From: JAKITW01 sp041598875
Lineage (GTDB): Bacteria > Desulfobacterota > Desulfobulbia > Desulfobulbales > BM004
Length of the DNA: 59,973 bases
Direction: 5' to 3'
NCBI GenBank assembly: GCA_041598875.1
Contig: JBFHXP010000004.1
Span: 1-59,973, forward strand
Shown here piece by piece: positions 51,230 through 59,802 of the stretch; the stretch's first letter is position 1, and each line of letters begins with the position of its first letter. The translations under genes were made by a program, and so were the position numbers. Under the pieces are notes generated by a model. That model made no database searches and was not told the origin of the DNA. It saw nothing but the letters and a program-made list of their open reading frames with translations.

Positions 51230-51421
51230 ATGACCTTTTCATGCGGCAACCACGATATTGAAACCGACAGATGCACCAGGTTGAAAAGACGGTGCATAAT
51301 GGGTCGGCGCGGTTGTGTCCTTGAGGGAAAGGTTAAGCTGAGCGAGGAAATTCTCGCGCTCCTGCAGGAGCATGAGGAAACCACGGAGCCCCTGCCAGTG
51401 AGAAGACGAACCAGAAAATAG
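51230..51421 (+). CDS. small cysteine-rich protein of unknown function
   Basis: This 63-residue protein starts MTFSCGNHDIETDRCTRLKR and has Cys at about 5, 15, 22 and 28 (RRCIMGRRGCVLEG), followed by a charged helix (KLSEEILALLQEH) and a basic tail. The four-Cys spacing suggests a zinc or Fe-S knuckle. I believe similar short proteins occur in other Desulfobacterota, but no function is known. The 237 bases upstream show no other gene. A long minus-strand frame covering this region is less convincing. Confidence 0.6.
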   Translation: MTFSCGNHDIETDRCTRLKRRCIMGRRGCVLEGKVKLSEEILALLQEHEETTEPLPVRRRTRK

Positions 51422-51555
51422 CCACCTCCCCACCCACCATCTCCCCCAAAACACATTCTTGTGGACTCGGAAGCTGTTTTTCATGTAACATACGGAACTA
51501 TCAAAAGAAAGAGCCATTATCAATCAGATGAAACGTCTAACTACTGGTCAAAAAA

Positions 51556-52884
51556 ATGAGTGACGCAAAATCCTTTAACCGGAACGGCAAGGAGCTTCTC
51601 CAGGCCGGGCAGATCGAAAATGCCATCCACTACTTCACCAAGGCAATAGAACTCGACAGCTCCATGGCCGAGGCCTACCAGAACCGCTCCAGCGCCTATG
51701 CCAAGCTCAACCGCATGGACGAATCACACTCCGACGCCCGCACCGCGGAACTTATTTTATTGAAAAACCCCGGCAGGGAACGATACACCGAGCAGATCGA
51801 AGATCTTTTTGGCGACTCACTTTCCATCGGCAGCACGGACCTCGATAAAATTGATAATCTATACGATGAACTCTTCTCCGACTCCGCCTCCCGGGGTTCT
51901 TCAGCCAAAAAAATCGTTGTCCTTGAACATCTTGACAGTAACCGGGAGGAGGTTTCCGGGGTCTCCCTCTTTCACCCCAGCTCCAATGAAATCACCGTGC
52001 AGGTCGAGGGAGAGACCGTTGATCGGGCCATGAACATGGCTCGATTCAGCTGTATTATCCTCCTGGAAAGGCCTCCCCAGTTTCCCGAGGATGAATTCTC
52101 CTGTGAGGCGGAAACCATCGAGGTGCGCAGCGGCAAAAAATATGATGTCATGGTGCCCCTTGCCCAGAATCATGACAATGGAGTCTTTGCATACACGGTA
52201 AAAAACAACCTCCTCGAAAAATACTTCTTCTTTCCCGCCAGCAGCATACGGATCAGGTTTTCACGGCGATATCTCGGCGAAATCCTGGTGCAGAAGGGGT
52301 TGATCGAGCAGACTGTTTTCAAACGTGCCCTGGAGCAGTTTGAGCAGTTGAAAAAGCTGAAACTGGGCCATTTTATCGCCAAACAGGCGAAGATCAACTA
52401 TGCCAGCATTGACCGCGAAATCCAGAAGGCCTACAAGGCGAATATCACCCGCTTCAAGGTAGGCGAACTCCTTGTGTCGGCAGGCATTGTCAGCCCGGAC
52501 CAGGTTGAGGCGGCCATCGTGCTCCAGGAAAAGATCCAGAAAAAAAGAATCGGCACCTTCCTCATTGAAAAGGGCCTCCTCGGAGAGGAACATGTATACA
52601 TGGGCCTGGCGGAGAAATTCAGGACCCCGCTGATCGACCTCAGCAAGGTGTCCATCTCCAAAAAGGCGGTGGCCAGCATCCCCAGGGAAGTTGCCTTGAA
52701 ACTCCGCTCCCTTCCACTTACTCTCAGTGATGAGGGCCTGGTGGTTGCCACCATTACCCCCGATGTTCCCGTCATCAAGGAACTTCTTGCCAAACACTCC
52801 CGGCAGGAGAACATCCGGCTCGTTCTTGCCCGTCCATCTCAACTGGCCATGGTCCTGAAGAAGATTTATCAGGCAGGACCATAA
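51556..52884 (+). CDS. TPR and tandem MshEN (GspE N-terminal) domain protein
   Basis: This 442-residue cytoplasmic protein has two TPR-like repeats at residues 1-60 (GQIENAIHYFTKAIELDSS, AEAYQNRSSAYAKLNRMDE). A beta-rich middle follows (about 115-235). Two MshEN/GspE-N units occupy about 235-440: YLGEILVQKGLIEQTVFKRAL and FKVGELLVSAGIVSPDQVEAA, followed by RIGTFLIEKGLLGEEHVYMGLAEKF (parts) and TPLIDLS. MshEN domains bind c-di-GMP in the type II secretion and pilus ATPases. Here no ATPase domain follows, so it is a stand-alone sensor or adaptor. It opens an operon with a Cys-rich protein and an HDOD-GAF protein. Confidence 0.78.
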   Translation: MSDAKSFNRNGKELLQAGQIENAIHYFTKAIELDSSMAEAYQNRSSAYAKLNRMDESHSDARTAELILLKNPGRERYTEQIEDLFGDSLSIGSTDLDKIDNLYDELFSDSASRGSSAKKIVVLEHLDSNREEVSGVSLFHPSSNEITVQVEGETVDRAMNMARFSCIILLERPPQFPEDEFSCEAETIEVRSGKKYDVMVPLAQNHDNGVFAYTVKNNLLEKYFFFPASSIRIRFSRRYLGEILVQKGLIEQTVFKRALEQFEQLKKLKLGHFIAKQAKINYASIDREIQKAYKANITRFKVGELLVSAGIVSPDQVEAAIVLQEKIQKKRIGTFLIEKGLLGEEHVYMGLAEKFRTPLIDLSKVSISKKAVASIPREVALKLRSLPLTLSDEGLVVATITPDVPVIKELLAKHSRQENIRLVLARPSQLAMVLKKIYQAGP

Positions 52885-52905
52885 GCCAGACACAGGGCCC
52901 ATCCC

Positions 52906-53190
52906 ATGAAACCACCCATTGCCCCCCCGAAAAAAGACTGTCAGATACGCTGCTCGCGATTGGGACACCAGATCCACTTCACCTATTGCCGCACCGAGAA
53001 TATGGGCGCGCCCTGCGGCAGAATCCTCGATTGCTGGCACCCCTATTTTCCGGTGGCAGAGTACCTCAGGCAGGAGCTCTCATCGGCGGAATGGGAAGAA
53101 ACCTTTGTCAAGCCGGCCAAACCGAGAATTGTTTCCCTGATGGAACTGATCGACCAGGCGGGGAAAAGGGCGCAACAGGCGAGAAAATGA
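52906..53190 (+). CDS. small cysteine-containing protein of unknown function
   Basis: This 94-residue protein has five Cys in its first half (KDCQIRCSRLGHQIHF, TYCRTENMGAPCGRILDCWHPYF), a pattern suggesting zinc or Fe-S binding, then a helical charged tail. I believe the RCxRLG...FxYCR...PC...CW arrangement recurs in other Desulfobacterota, without assigned function. Its stop overlaps the start of the HDOD-GAF gene (ATGA), and it follows the TPR-MshEN gene by 21 bases. The three are one operon. Confidence 0.7.
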   Translation: MKPPIAPPKKDCQIRCSRLGHQIHFTYCRTENMGAPCGRILDCWHPYFPVAEYLRQELSSAEWEETFVKPAKPRIVSLMELIDQAGKRAQQARK

Positions 53191-54767
53191 CGCAGGAAGA
53201 AAGGAAGAAAACCGAAAACCCGACCATTGAGAAACTCCTCAAGGAAATGGAAAGCCAGCAGGATTTTCCAGCTATTTCCCGATACATATCCGAAATAAAT
53301 GAAAAGGCCGCCCCGGGAAGCACCTCTTCGGCAAGCCAGCTCGCCTCGGTGATCTTCAAGGATTACGCCCTGACCACCAAACTGCTGAAGATGGTCAATT
53401 CCGCCATCTACAGCCAGTTTTCCGGACAGATCGCCACAATCAGCCGCGCAGTGGTTATTCTCGGATTTGAGCAGGTTCGAATGGCCGCCACCGGGCTTGT
53501 TTTTTTCGAACACCTGAAAAACCGGGCCCAGGCAAATGTGGTGAAAAAAAGTATTCTCGCATCTTTCCTGAGCGGTATCCTGGCCCGGGATATGGGTCTG
53601 CGGATGAAGCAGAACGATGTTGAGGATCTTTTTATCTGCGCCCTGCTTCACCACTTTGGCAAACTTCTTCTCATGTATTATTTCCCCGAAGATTTTGCCC
53701 GGGTAACCCGGCTCATAAACGATGAACATATCGTCGAGGCCGACGCAATCGTTCAGGTTTTCAATTGCAGCAGTGACATGGTCGGCATGGCGGTTGCCGA
53801 ATCATGGGGGTTGCCCCAGAAAATAATCACCAGCATGAAAGGACTCAGCAGCCAGGAAACCCGGAACAACCACGGCTCAATAGATTCCTTTCGCTGTCTT
53901 GCCTGTTTCAGCAATGAAATCTATGCCCTTGCCGCCTCTGACCAGCCCTATTCCGGAAAGCGAACCGGCCTTCTCGCCATCCTTCGCAAGTATGAAAAGC
54001 TTGTCCCGGTTTCAGAAAAGGCTCTCCTTGAGATGATGGACCGGATCGGCGAAACGGCCAAGGGATACTCCTCGGTTCTCAACCTGGGCCCGCAACAGGA
54101 TGAACTTGTCAGACAGCTTACCTTCAAACCGACCACCCCGAAAACTCCGGAACCAGCGCCGGCACCAGCAATTACCGACCTCTCCCGCTTTGCGGCAACC
54201 AGGGTTGAAACAGGCCCGGCCCAGCCCACCGCAAATCAGGACAGCCAACACCATATGGTGATCATGAACGGCATCCAGGAGGTCACCATGGCCATGCTGG
54301 ACACGGCCTATTCCCTGGATGACATAATCAATATGGTGATGGAAACAGCATACCGGGGGCTTGGATTCTCCCGGGTGCTCATCGGGATCAAGGACCCGAA
54401 AACCGGTACCATTGCCGGCCGTTTCGGCCTCGGTTCCTTTATTGATGAAACCCTGCGCAAATTTCGTTTCACCGTTGACCCGGAGGCGGCGGATCTCTTC
54501 AATATGGCCATTGCCCAGGGCGAAGACCTGTATGTGGACCGGGCCGTAAATCCCGATGTCGCAACCGCGTTGCCCCCCTGGTACCGGGGCATTCTTGTGG
54601 CCCCGTCCTTTGCCATCTACCCGGTGATAGTCAAAAAAAACGGCATCGGCATCCTCTATGCGGACATGAAGGAAAGCGAAGAACCCGTAACCCTAGACAA
54701 ACTCAACTACCTCAAAATGCTCCGCAACCAGATCGTTCTGGCCATTGTCCAGAAATCTTCCGGCTGA
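53187..54767 (+). CDS. HDOD domain protein with C-terminal GAF-like domain
   Basis: This 526-residue protein has an HDOD domain at about 20-230, with SQLASVIFKDYALTTKLLKMVNSA (parts), ISRAVVILGFEQVRMAA and ICALLHHFGKLLLMYYFP. The catalytic HD pair is replaced by HHFG, normal for HDOD, which is non-catalytic. A Pro/Ala/Thr-rich linker (about 330-385) is followed by a GAF-like domain (about 400-520) with GFSRVLIGIKD and NGIGILYADMKE. HDOD proteins regulate motility, chemotaxis or c-di-GMP output. It starts inside the stop of the Cys-protein gene. Confidence 0.85.
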   Translation: MTQEERKKTENPTIEKLLKEMESQQDFPAISRYISEINEKAAPGSTSSASQLASVIFKDYALTTKLLKMVNSAIYSQFSGQIATISRAVVILGFEQVRMAATGLVFFEHLKNRAQANVVKKSILASFLSGILARDMGLRMKQNDVEDLFICALLHHFGKLLLMYYFPEDFARVTRLINDEHIVEADAIVQVFNCSSDMVGMAVAESWGLPQKIITSMKGLSSQETRNNHGSIDSFRCLACFSNEIYALAASDQPYSGKRTGLLAILRKYEKLVPVSEKALLEMMDRIGETAKGYSSVLNLGPQQDELVRQLTFKPTTPKTPEPAPAPAITDLSRFAATRVETGPAQPTANQDSQHHMVIMNGIQEVTMAMLDTAYSLDDIINMVMETAYRGLGFSRVLIGIKDPKTGTIAGRFGLGSFIDETLRKFRFTVDPEAADLFNMAIAQGEDLYVDRAVNPDVATALPPWYRGILVAPSFAIYPVIVKKNGIGILYADMKESEEPVTLDKLNYLKMLRNQIVLAIVQKSSG

Positions 54768-54810
54768 TGACGTTCCCTGCTTTAACACTTTCCAGACACA
54801 ACCCCAGACC

Positions 54811-56136
54811 ATGAATAAAAAGAAAAAAAGGGTGGCCATAGCGACCCTGGGCTGCAAAGTCAACCAGTACGAGTCCGCCTCGTTTTTGAGCGGGTTCACC
54901 GAACAGGGAATGGAAATCGTTGGCCCGGGCGAACCTGCCGATATTTTTGTGATAAATACCTGCGCCGTTACTGCCAGGGCCGCGGCCCTCTCGCGCCAGA
55001 CCATCCGCCGGGCCCAACGCGCCAACCCGGATGCGAAAATCATGATCACCGGGTGTTATGCCCAGACAGATCCCGATGGAGCGCGGAAGGCCGCTTCCGG
55101 ATGCTCACCATGCATTGTCGATAACCACCGGAAACATCTCCTGGTGGCGGCATCGCTCTGCGAATCAAAAGAGGGCGCCCCATCCATCCATGATCCGCAT
55201 ATCCATCGGGAAAAGAAAATAAGCCCGTTACGGATAAAGAGCTTGAGTGGCAGAACCCGCCCGTTTCTCAAGATTCAGGACGGGTGCAATAATTTCTGCA
55301 CCTACTGCATTGTGCCACACGCCCGGGGCCGCAGCCGCAGTCTTGAACCAGAGGCGGTCCTGGAACAGGCGCGGGTCTTTGCCGGTGCCGGCTACCGGGA
55401 AATAGTTGTCACCGGTATCCACGTTGGGGCCTATGGCCATGATCTTCCTGAAAAAATATCCCTGCGCGACATACTCCGCCAACTGGCCATGGAAAACCCG
55501 GAGATCCGCTTGCGGATAAGTTCCCTGGAGCCAAGCGAAATCTCACAGGAGCTTCTCCATCTCATGGCCAAAATCCCCAATATCATGCCGCATCTCCACA
55601 TTCCCCTGCAAAGTGGTGACAACTCGATTCTCAGGGCAATGCACCGCCACTATACTGCGGAAGATTTTCGAAATATTGTCCTGTCGATCCGTAAAAACCT
55701 GCCGGAAGCGGCACTGGGCGCGGATGTGCTTGTCGGCTTTCCCGGCGAGGATGATCTCGCCTTTGCGGCAACCCATGACCTGCTGGCAGGACTGCCGATC
55801 ACCTATCTCCACGTTTTTCCCTACTCGAAAAGACCGGGCACCCCGGCGGCAGAACTGGACGGACAGATAGCACGGCAGGTCAAGGAACAGCGGGTGGCCC
55901 GGCTTCGCGCCCTGGACCGGGAAAAACGGATCGCCTTTTACCAGAGTCAACTGGGTTCGATCCGGCCGGTACTCCTGGAGGGGCGGCAACGCGGCGGCAA
56001 AAAAATCCTCCAGGGATTCAGCGACAACTACGTGCCGGTGAAGGTGGAGGCGCCGGCGACACTTGCCGGAAAAATTGTTCCGGTTCTCCTGCACACCCTC
56101 CAGGACGACCTGAGCGTGGCCGGCTCTGTTGTCTGA
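54811..56136 (+). CDS. mtaB: tRNA (N6-threonylcarbamoyladenosine37-C2) methylthiotransferase MtaB
   Basis: This radical-SAM enzyme adds a methylthio group to t6A37 in tRNA. It has 441 residues. The N-terminal UPF0004 domain holds the second cluster's Cys: ATLGCKVNQYES, INTCAVTA and ITGCYAQ. The radical-SAM Cys triad is QDGCNNFCTYCIVPHARG. GIHVGAYG and LQSGDNSILRAMHRHY are MtaB-type signatures (the MiaB form differs). A TRAM-like end completes it. The start at 54811 gives the family N-terminus; upstream codons from 54745 overlap the HDOD gene. Confidence 0.93.
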   Translation: MNKKKKRVAIATLGCKVNQYESASFLSGFTEQGMEIVGPGEPADIFVINTCAVTARAAALSRQTIRRAQRANPDAKIMITGCYAQTDPDGARKAASGCSPCIVDNHRKHLLVAASLCESKEGAPSIHDPHIHREKKISPLRIKSLSGRTRPFLKIQDGCNNFCTYCIVPHARGRSRSLEPEAVLEQARVFAGAGYREIVVTGIHVGAYGHDLPEKISLRDILRQLAMENPEIRLRISSLEPSEISQELLHLMAKIPNIMPHLHIPLQSGDNSILRAMHRHYTAEDFRNIVLSIRKNLPEAALGADVLVGFPGEDDLAFAATHDLLAGLPITYLHVFPYSKRPGTPAAELDGQIARQVKEQRVARLRALDREKRIAFYQSQLGSIRPVLLEGRQRGGKKILQGFSDNYVPVKVEAPATLAGKIVPVLLHTLQDDLSVAGSVV

Positions 56137-56176
56137 TCTGTTTTCTCAGCGCCGCCTCTGGCGGGACGCGAAACAG

Positions 56177-56205
56177 TTGTCATTTCTCCCCTGGGCTGCT
56201 AGTAT
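56177..56205 (+). promoter_or_regulatory. candidate sigma-70 promoter for cinA-recA
   Basis: TTGTCA (56177-56182) and TAGTAT (56200-56205) have a 17-base spacer, 70 bases upstream of cinA. I see no palindrome that I could call a LexA box. Confidence 0.65.
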
Positions 56206-56274
56206 ATGTGCTGACGGGTCAATCATATTTTATCTTTAAACAATTCAAACCGTTACATATATTATTTCTTCGCC

Positions 56275-57540
56275 ATGATAGGGGAAATCATTGCCATTGG
56301 AGATGAGCTGACTTCGGGACGGGTGCTGAACACCAACAGCCGTTTTGTCGCGGGTCAGCTTTTTTCAGCCGGTCATGAGATCAAGGCCATGATCACGGTG
56401 CGCGACACCGGGCCTGAAATCGGTGAGGCCCTGAAGCGGTCCATCAGCCGCGCCGATTTTGTTATCGTAACCGGTGGCCTGGGCGCAACATCCGATGACA
56501 TGACCAATGAGGCAGTGGCCTGTGCCCTGGACCGGCCAACGACCTTTCACCCTGAAATTCATGAAAAGATACTCTCCGTCCCCGCTCCCCGGTCCTCATC
56601 CTCGGCTCAAACCCTGGAGAAACTCGCCTGGCTCCCTGAAGGAGCCGAGATCCTGAAACCGGAAGGGCGAATGGCCGGCTACCTTCTGGTCCATGACCGG
56701 ATCCCGATCTTCTTTCTCCCGGGGGTGCCGCACGAAATGCGGGAACTCCTTGCCGATCGGGTTATCCCCAGGCTGAACTTCCTGGGGGGCGATTCGGTCC
56801 GGCAGGTACGGCAGAGGGTCTACAAAATATTCGGCCTGCCGGAAGTCGAAATAAATGACCGGCTCAAGGATCTCGCACCAAATGATACCCGGGTCCGGAT
56901 CGGCTATTATCCTGTCTTCTGCGAAGTACACTGCAGCCTGACGGTCATCAGCGAACAGGAAAGGGAGGCAGACGACCTTTTCCTTCGTTTGGACTCCCTT
57001 ATCCAGGAACGGTTGGGGGAGTTCATCTTTGCCCGCGACCAACAGACAATGGCGGGCATGGTCGGCACCCAGCTGACTGGAGCGCAGAAAAGACTGGCTG
57101 TGGCAGAATCATGCACCGGCGGGCTCATTGGTCACAGAATCACCACAACAGCAGGAAGTTCCGCCTATTTCTCCGGAGGGGTAATAGCCTACAGCAACCA
57201 GGTAAAGGAAAAACTTCTCGCCGTTGACCCGGCGATACTGAAACAACACGGCGCGGTAAGTTCCGCCTGCGCCAAGGCCATGGCCGCAGGCGTCCTGGCC
57301 CTGACCGGAGCGGACATCGCCCTTTCGGTCACCGGTATTGCGGGCCCTGATGGCGGCAGCCCGGAAAAACCGGTGGGAACGGTCTACTTCGGGCTGGCCG
57401 AGGGAAACATGGTTTCCTCCGCCCTTTTTCATTTTTCAGGAGATCGCTGGCAGATCCGGGAGCAAAGCGCGATGACCGGCCTCAACCTTGTCCGCCGCCA
57501 CCTCCTCAACCTTCCATCTTCCCACGAATCCATCATTTAA
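56275..57540 (+). CDS. cinA: CinA: competence-damage protein / nicotinamide-nucleotide amidase
   Basis: This two-domain protein has 421 residues. The N-terminal molybdopterin-binding-like domain (1-170, pyrophosphatase in related CinA) shows IAIGDELTSGRVLNTNS, VTGGLGATSDDMTNEAVA and FFLPGVPHEM. The C-terminal amidase domain (about 260-415) shows VAESCTGGLIGHRITT, GGVIAYSNQVKEKLL and VTGIAGPDGGSPEKPVGTVYFG. It deamidates nicotinamide mononucleotide in pyridine recycling. recA begins 21 bases after the stop; a cinA-recA operon is also known in Streptococcus. The ATG follows an AT-rich leader with a weak ribosome site. Confidence 0.95.
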   Translation: MIGEIIAIGDELTSGRVLNTNSRFVAGQLFSAGHEIKAMITVRDTGPEIGEALKRSISRADFVIVTGGLGATSDDMTNEAVACALDRPTTFHPEIHEKILSVPAPRSSSSAQTLEKLAWLPEGAEILKPEGRMAGYLLVHDRIPIFFLPGVPHEMRELLADRVIPRLNFLGGDSVRQVRQRVYKIFGLPEVEINDRLKDLAPNDTRVRIGYYPVFCEVHCSLTVISEQEREADDLFLRLDSLIQERLGEFIFARDQQTMAGMVGTQLTGAQKRLAVAESCTGGLIGHRITTTAGSSAYFSGGVIAYSNQVKEKLLAVDPAILKQHGAVSSACAKAMAAGVLALTGADIALSVTGIAGPDGGSPEKPVGTVYFGLAEGNMVSSALFHFSGDRWQIREQSAMTGLNLVRRHLLNLPSSHESII

Positions 57541-57561
57541 CCCCTCTCACAGGAGTAACAC

Positions 57562-58617
57562 ATGAGCAAAGAAAGTAAAGACAACAAGGACAGCAGGGAA
57601 GCCAAGAATAAAACCCTTGAAAACGCAATGTACCAGATCCAGAAACAATTCGGCAAAGGGGCGATCATGCGCCTGGGTTCCCAGGAGGCTGAAGAGATTC
57701 CCGCGATCCCCACCGCCTCCCTGAGTCTTGATATCGCTCTCGGGGTGGGCGGCATCCCCCGGGGCCGCGTCACAGAAATATACGGGCCGGAATCATCGGG
57801 CAAAACCACTCTGGCCCTGCATGTTATTGCTGAAACGCAAAAGAGGGGGGGGGTCGCAGCGTTCATTGATGCCGAGCACGCACTCGATACCACCTATGCC
57901 ACGCAGCTGGGGGTCAATATTGACGACCTGCTGGTTTCCCAGCCGGATTACGGTGAGCAGGCCCTGGAAATCGCGGAGGTTCTGATCAGGAGTGGCGCGG
58001 TGGACGTGATTGTGATCGATTCCGTGGCCGCCCTGGTTCCCAAGGCTGAAATCGACGGCAATGTCGGCGACCAGCATGTAGGTCTGCAGGCCCGGCTCAT
58101 GTCACACGCCCTGAGAAAATTCACCAGTGTTCTCAAGAGAAGCAACACCGCCCTGATCTTCATCAACCAGATCCGGATGAAAATCGGGGTTATGTTCGGT
58201 AATCCGGAAACTACACCGGGCGGCAACGCGCTCAAATTCTACAGTTCAGTCCGCCTGGATATCCGGAGAATCGCCACCATCAAGGACGGCCAGGAGGCGG
58301 TCGGCTCCCGGACAAAGGTCAAGGTGGTGAAAAACAAGGTCGCGCCGCCATTCAAAACAGCGGAATTCGATATCGTTTACGGCGAGGGAATTTCCAGGGT
58401 CGGCGATATTCTTGATCTTGCATCAGAACTGGACATCGTCGAGAAAAGCGGCGCCTGGTACTCCTACAACGGTGAACGTATCGGCCAGGGGAGGGAGAAT
58501 GTAAAGGTCTTTCTTAAAGATAATCCGGCAATTACCGATGATATCGAACACAAAGTCCGATTGGGCTACGGCCTTGTTGTCGATAAAAAATCAGCTGCAG
58601 CCGCGGACGAAAAGTGA
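57562..58617 (+). CDS. recA: recombinase RecA
   Basis: RecA carries out strand exchange and activates the SOS response. It has 351 residues. It shows Walker A GPESSGKTTLALH (near 73-85), the Walker B strand VDVIVIDSVAALVP, loop L1 after it, MSHALRKFTS, INQIRMKIGVMFGNPETTPGGNALKFY spanning L2 (in parts), and GEGISRVGDILD. The acidic/Lys-rich end is normal. CAGGAGTAACAC precedes the ATG. It lies 21 bases downstream of cinA and probably shares its promoter. No recX follows; galE is convergent. Confidence 0.98.
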   Translation: MSKESKDNKDSREAKNKTLENAMYQIQKQFGKGAIMRLGSQEAEEIPAIPTASLSLDIALGVGGIPRGRVTEIYGPESSGKTTLALHVIAETQKRGGVAAFIDAEHALDTTYATQLGVNIDDLLVSQPDYGEQALEIAEVLIRSGAVDVIVIDSVAALVPKAEIDGNVGDQHVGLQARLMSHALRKFTSVLKRSNTALIFINQIRMKIGVMFGNPETTPGGNALKFYSSVRLDIRRIATIKDGQEAVGSRTKVKVVKNKVAPPFKTAEFDIVYGEGISRVGDILDLASELDIVEKSGAWYSYNGERIGQGRENVKVFLKDNPAITDDIEHKVRLGYGLVVDKKSAAAADEK

Positions 58618-58715
58618 GGTTCCGCAGGTAAGCAGGAGGCCGCAGGCAACCCCAAAAGGGGGGCTGACTGCAGCGGACTCGCATATCGAACTCACGGAAT
58701 GCCACATGATGAAAA

Positions 58716-59726
58716 TTAACCATACCCCTGCGGGTTGGCCTGTTGCCAGCGCCAGGTGTCGGCGCACATGGCGGCCAGATCCCTTTCGGCCCGCCAGCCC
58801 AGGCTGGCGGCAGCCCTGGCGGGATCGGCATAACAGACAGCAATATCACCGGCTCGACGGTCGGTGATACGGTAGGGAACGGGCCGGCCGCTTGCCTTGG
58901 CAAAGGCAGCCACCATCTCGAGAACACTGTAGCCCCGGCCGGTGCCGAGGTTATAGGTATGTACCCCGGGACGGCCGGCAAGGGCGTCAAGGGCCGCAAG
59001 ATGACCCCGGGCCAGATCCACCACGTGGATATAGTCCCGCACCCCGGTTCCGTCAACCGTGGGATAATCATTGCCAAAAACTGCAAGTTCAGGGAGTTTG
59101 CCTACAGCCACCTGGGCGATAAACGGCATGAGATTGTTCGGGATACCACGAGGGTCTTCCCCGATCCTGCCGCTTTCATGGGCCCCCACCGGGTTGAAGT
59201 AGCGGAGCAGGGCCACCGACCAGGAGGGCTGGGCCTTGTGCTGGTCGGTGAGTATCTCCTCGATCATCAGTTTGGTGCGGCCATAAGGATTGGTCGCGCC
59301 CACGGGAAAATCCTCGGTAATGGGCACGGTATGAGGATCACCGTACACCGTGGCCGAAGAACTGAAAACCAGATTGGCAACCCCGTGCTCCTCCATCACC
59401 TCGGCCAGCAAAACGGTTGCGGTGATGTTATTATGATAATAGGCAAGCGGCATGGTCACGGATTCACCAACGGCCTTAAGCCCGGCAAAATGGATCACCG
59501 CGTCAAAGGAATTGGCGGCAAAAACTGAGGAAAGCGAGTCCCTGTCCCTGAGATCAACCTGATGAAAAAGAAGCGACCCGCCGGCAAGCTCCTCGACCCG
59601 TCGCAGGGATTCGGCCCGACTGTTGACAAGATTGTCAATCACGACCACCTGGTGGCCGGCAAGCAGCAACTCCAGACAGGTGTGGCTGCCGATATACCCC
59701 GCGCCACCGGTAACAAGCACTTTCAT
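58716..59726 (-). CDS. galE: UDP-glucose 4-epimerase GalE
   Basis: GalE interconverts UDP-glucose and UDP-galactose with bound NAD+. It has 336 residues. It shows the NAD-binding MKVLVTGGAGYIGSHTCLEL, VIHFAGLKAVGES, the catalytic SSSATVYG and YGRTK (the Tyr-x3-Lys pair), RYFNPVGAHESG, NLMPFI and RDYIHVVDLARGH. The start at 59726 is the family N-terminus; the frame extends to 59873 through repeat DNA. Sugar nucleotide supply for lipopolysaccharide or exopolysaccharide is the likely role. Confidence 0.96.
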   Translation of the reverse strand: MKVLVTGGAGYIGSHTCLELLLAGHQVVVIDNLVNSRAESLRRVEELAGGSLLFHQVDLRDRDSLSSVFAANSFDAVIHFAGLKAVGESVTMPLAYYHNNITATVLLAEVMEEHGVANLVFSSSATVYGDPHTVPITEDFPVGATNPYGRTKLMIEEILTDQHKAQPSWSVALLRYFNPVGAHESGRIGEDPRGIPNNLMPFIAQVAVGKLPELAVFGNDYPTVDGTGVRDYIHVVDLARGHLAALDALAGRPGVHTYNLGTGRGYSVLEMVAAFAKASGRPVPYRITDRRAGDIAVCYADPARAAASLGWRAERDLAAMCADTWRWQQANPQGYG

Positions 59727-59802
59727 AAAAAGTGTCCCCTTTGCGGAAATAATTGGATTTATTTTTTCGATAGAGCATATTGAAGGTGTCTGCTCTGTAT
59801 AA

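Noticed and set aside
50953..51456. 167-codon minus-strand frame opposite the small Cys-rich gene
   Set aside because: Low-complexity residues, no family pattern and no ribosome site. The plus-strand four-Cys frame looks more natural.
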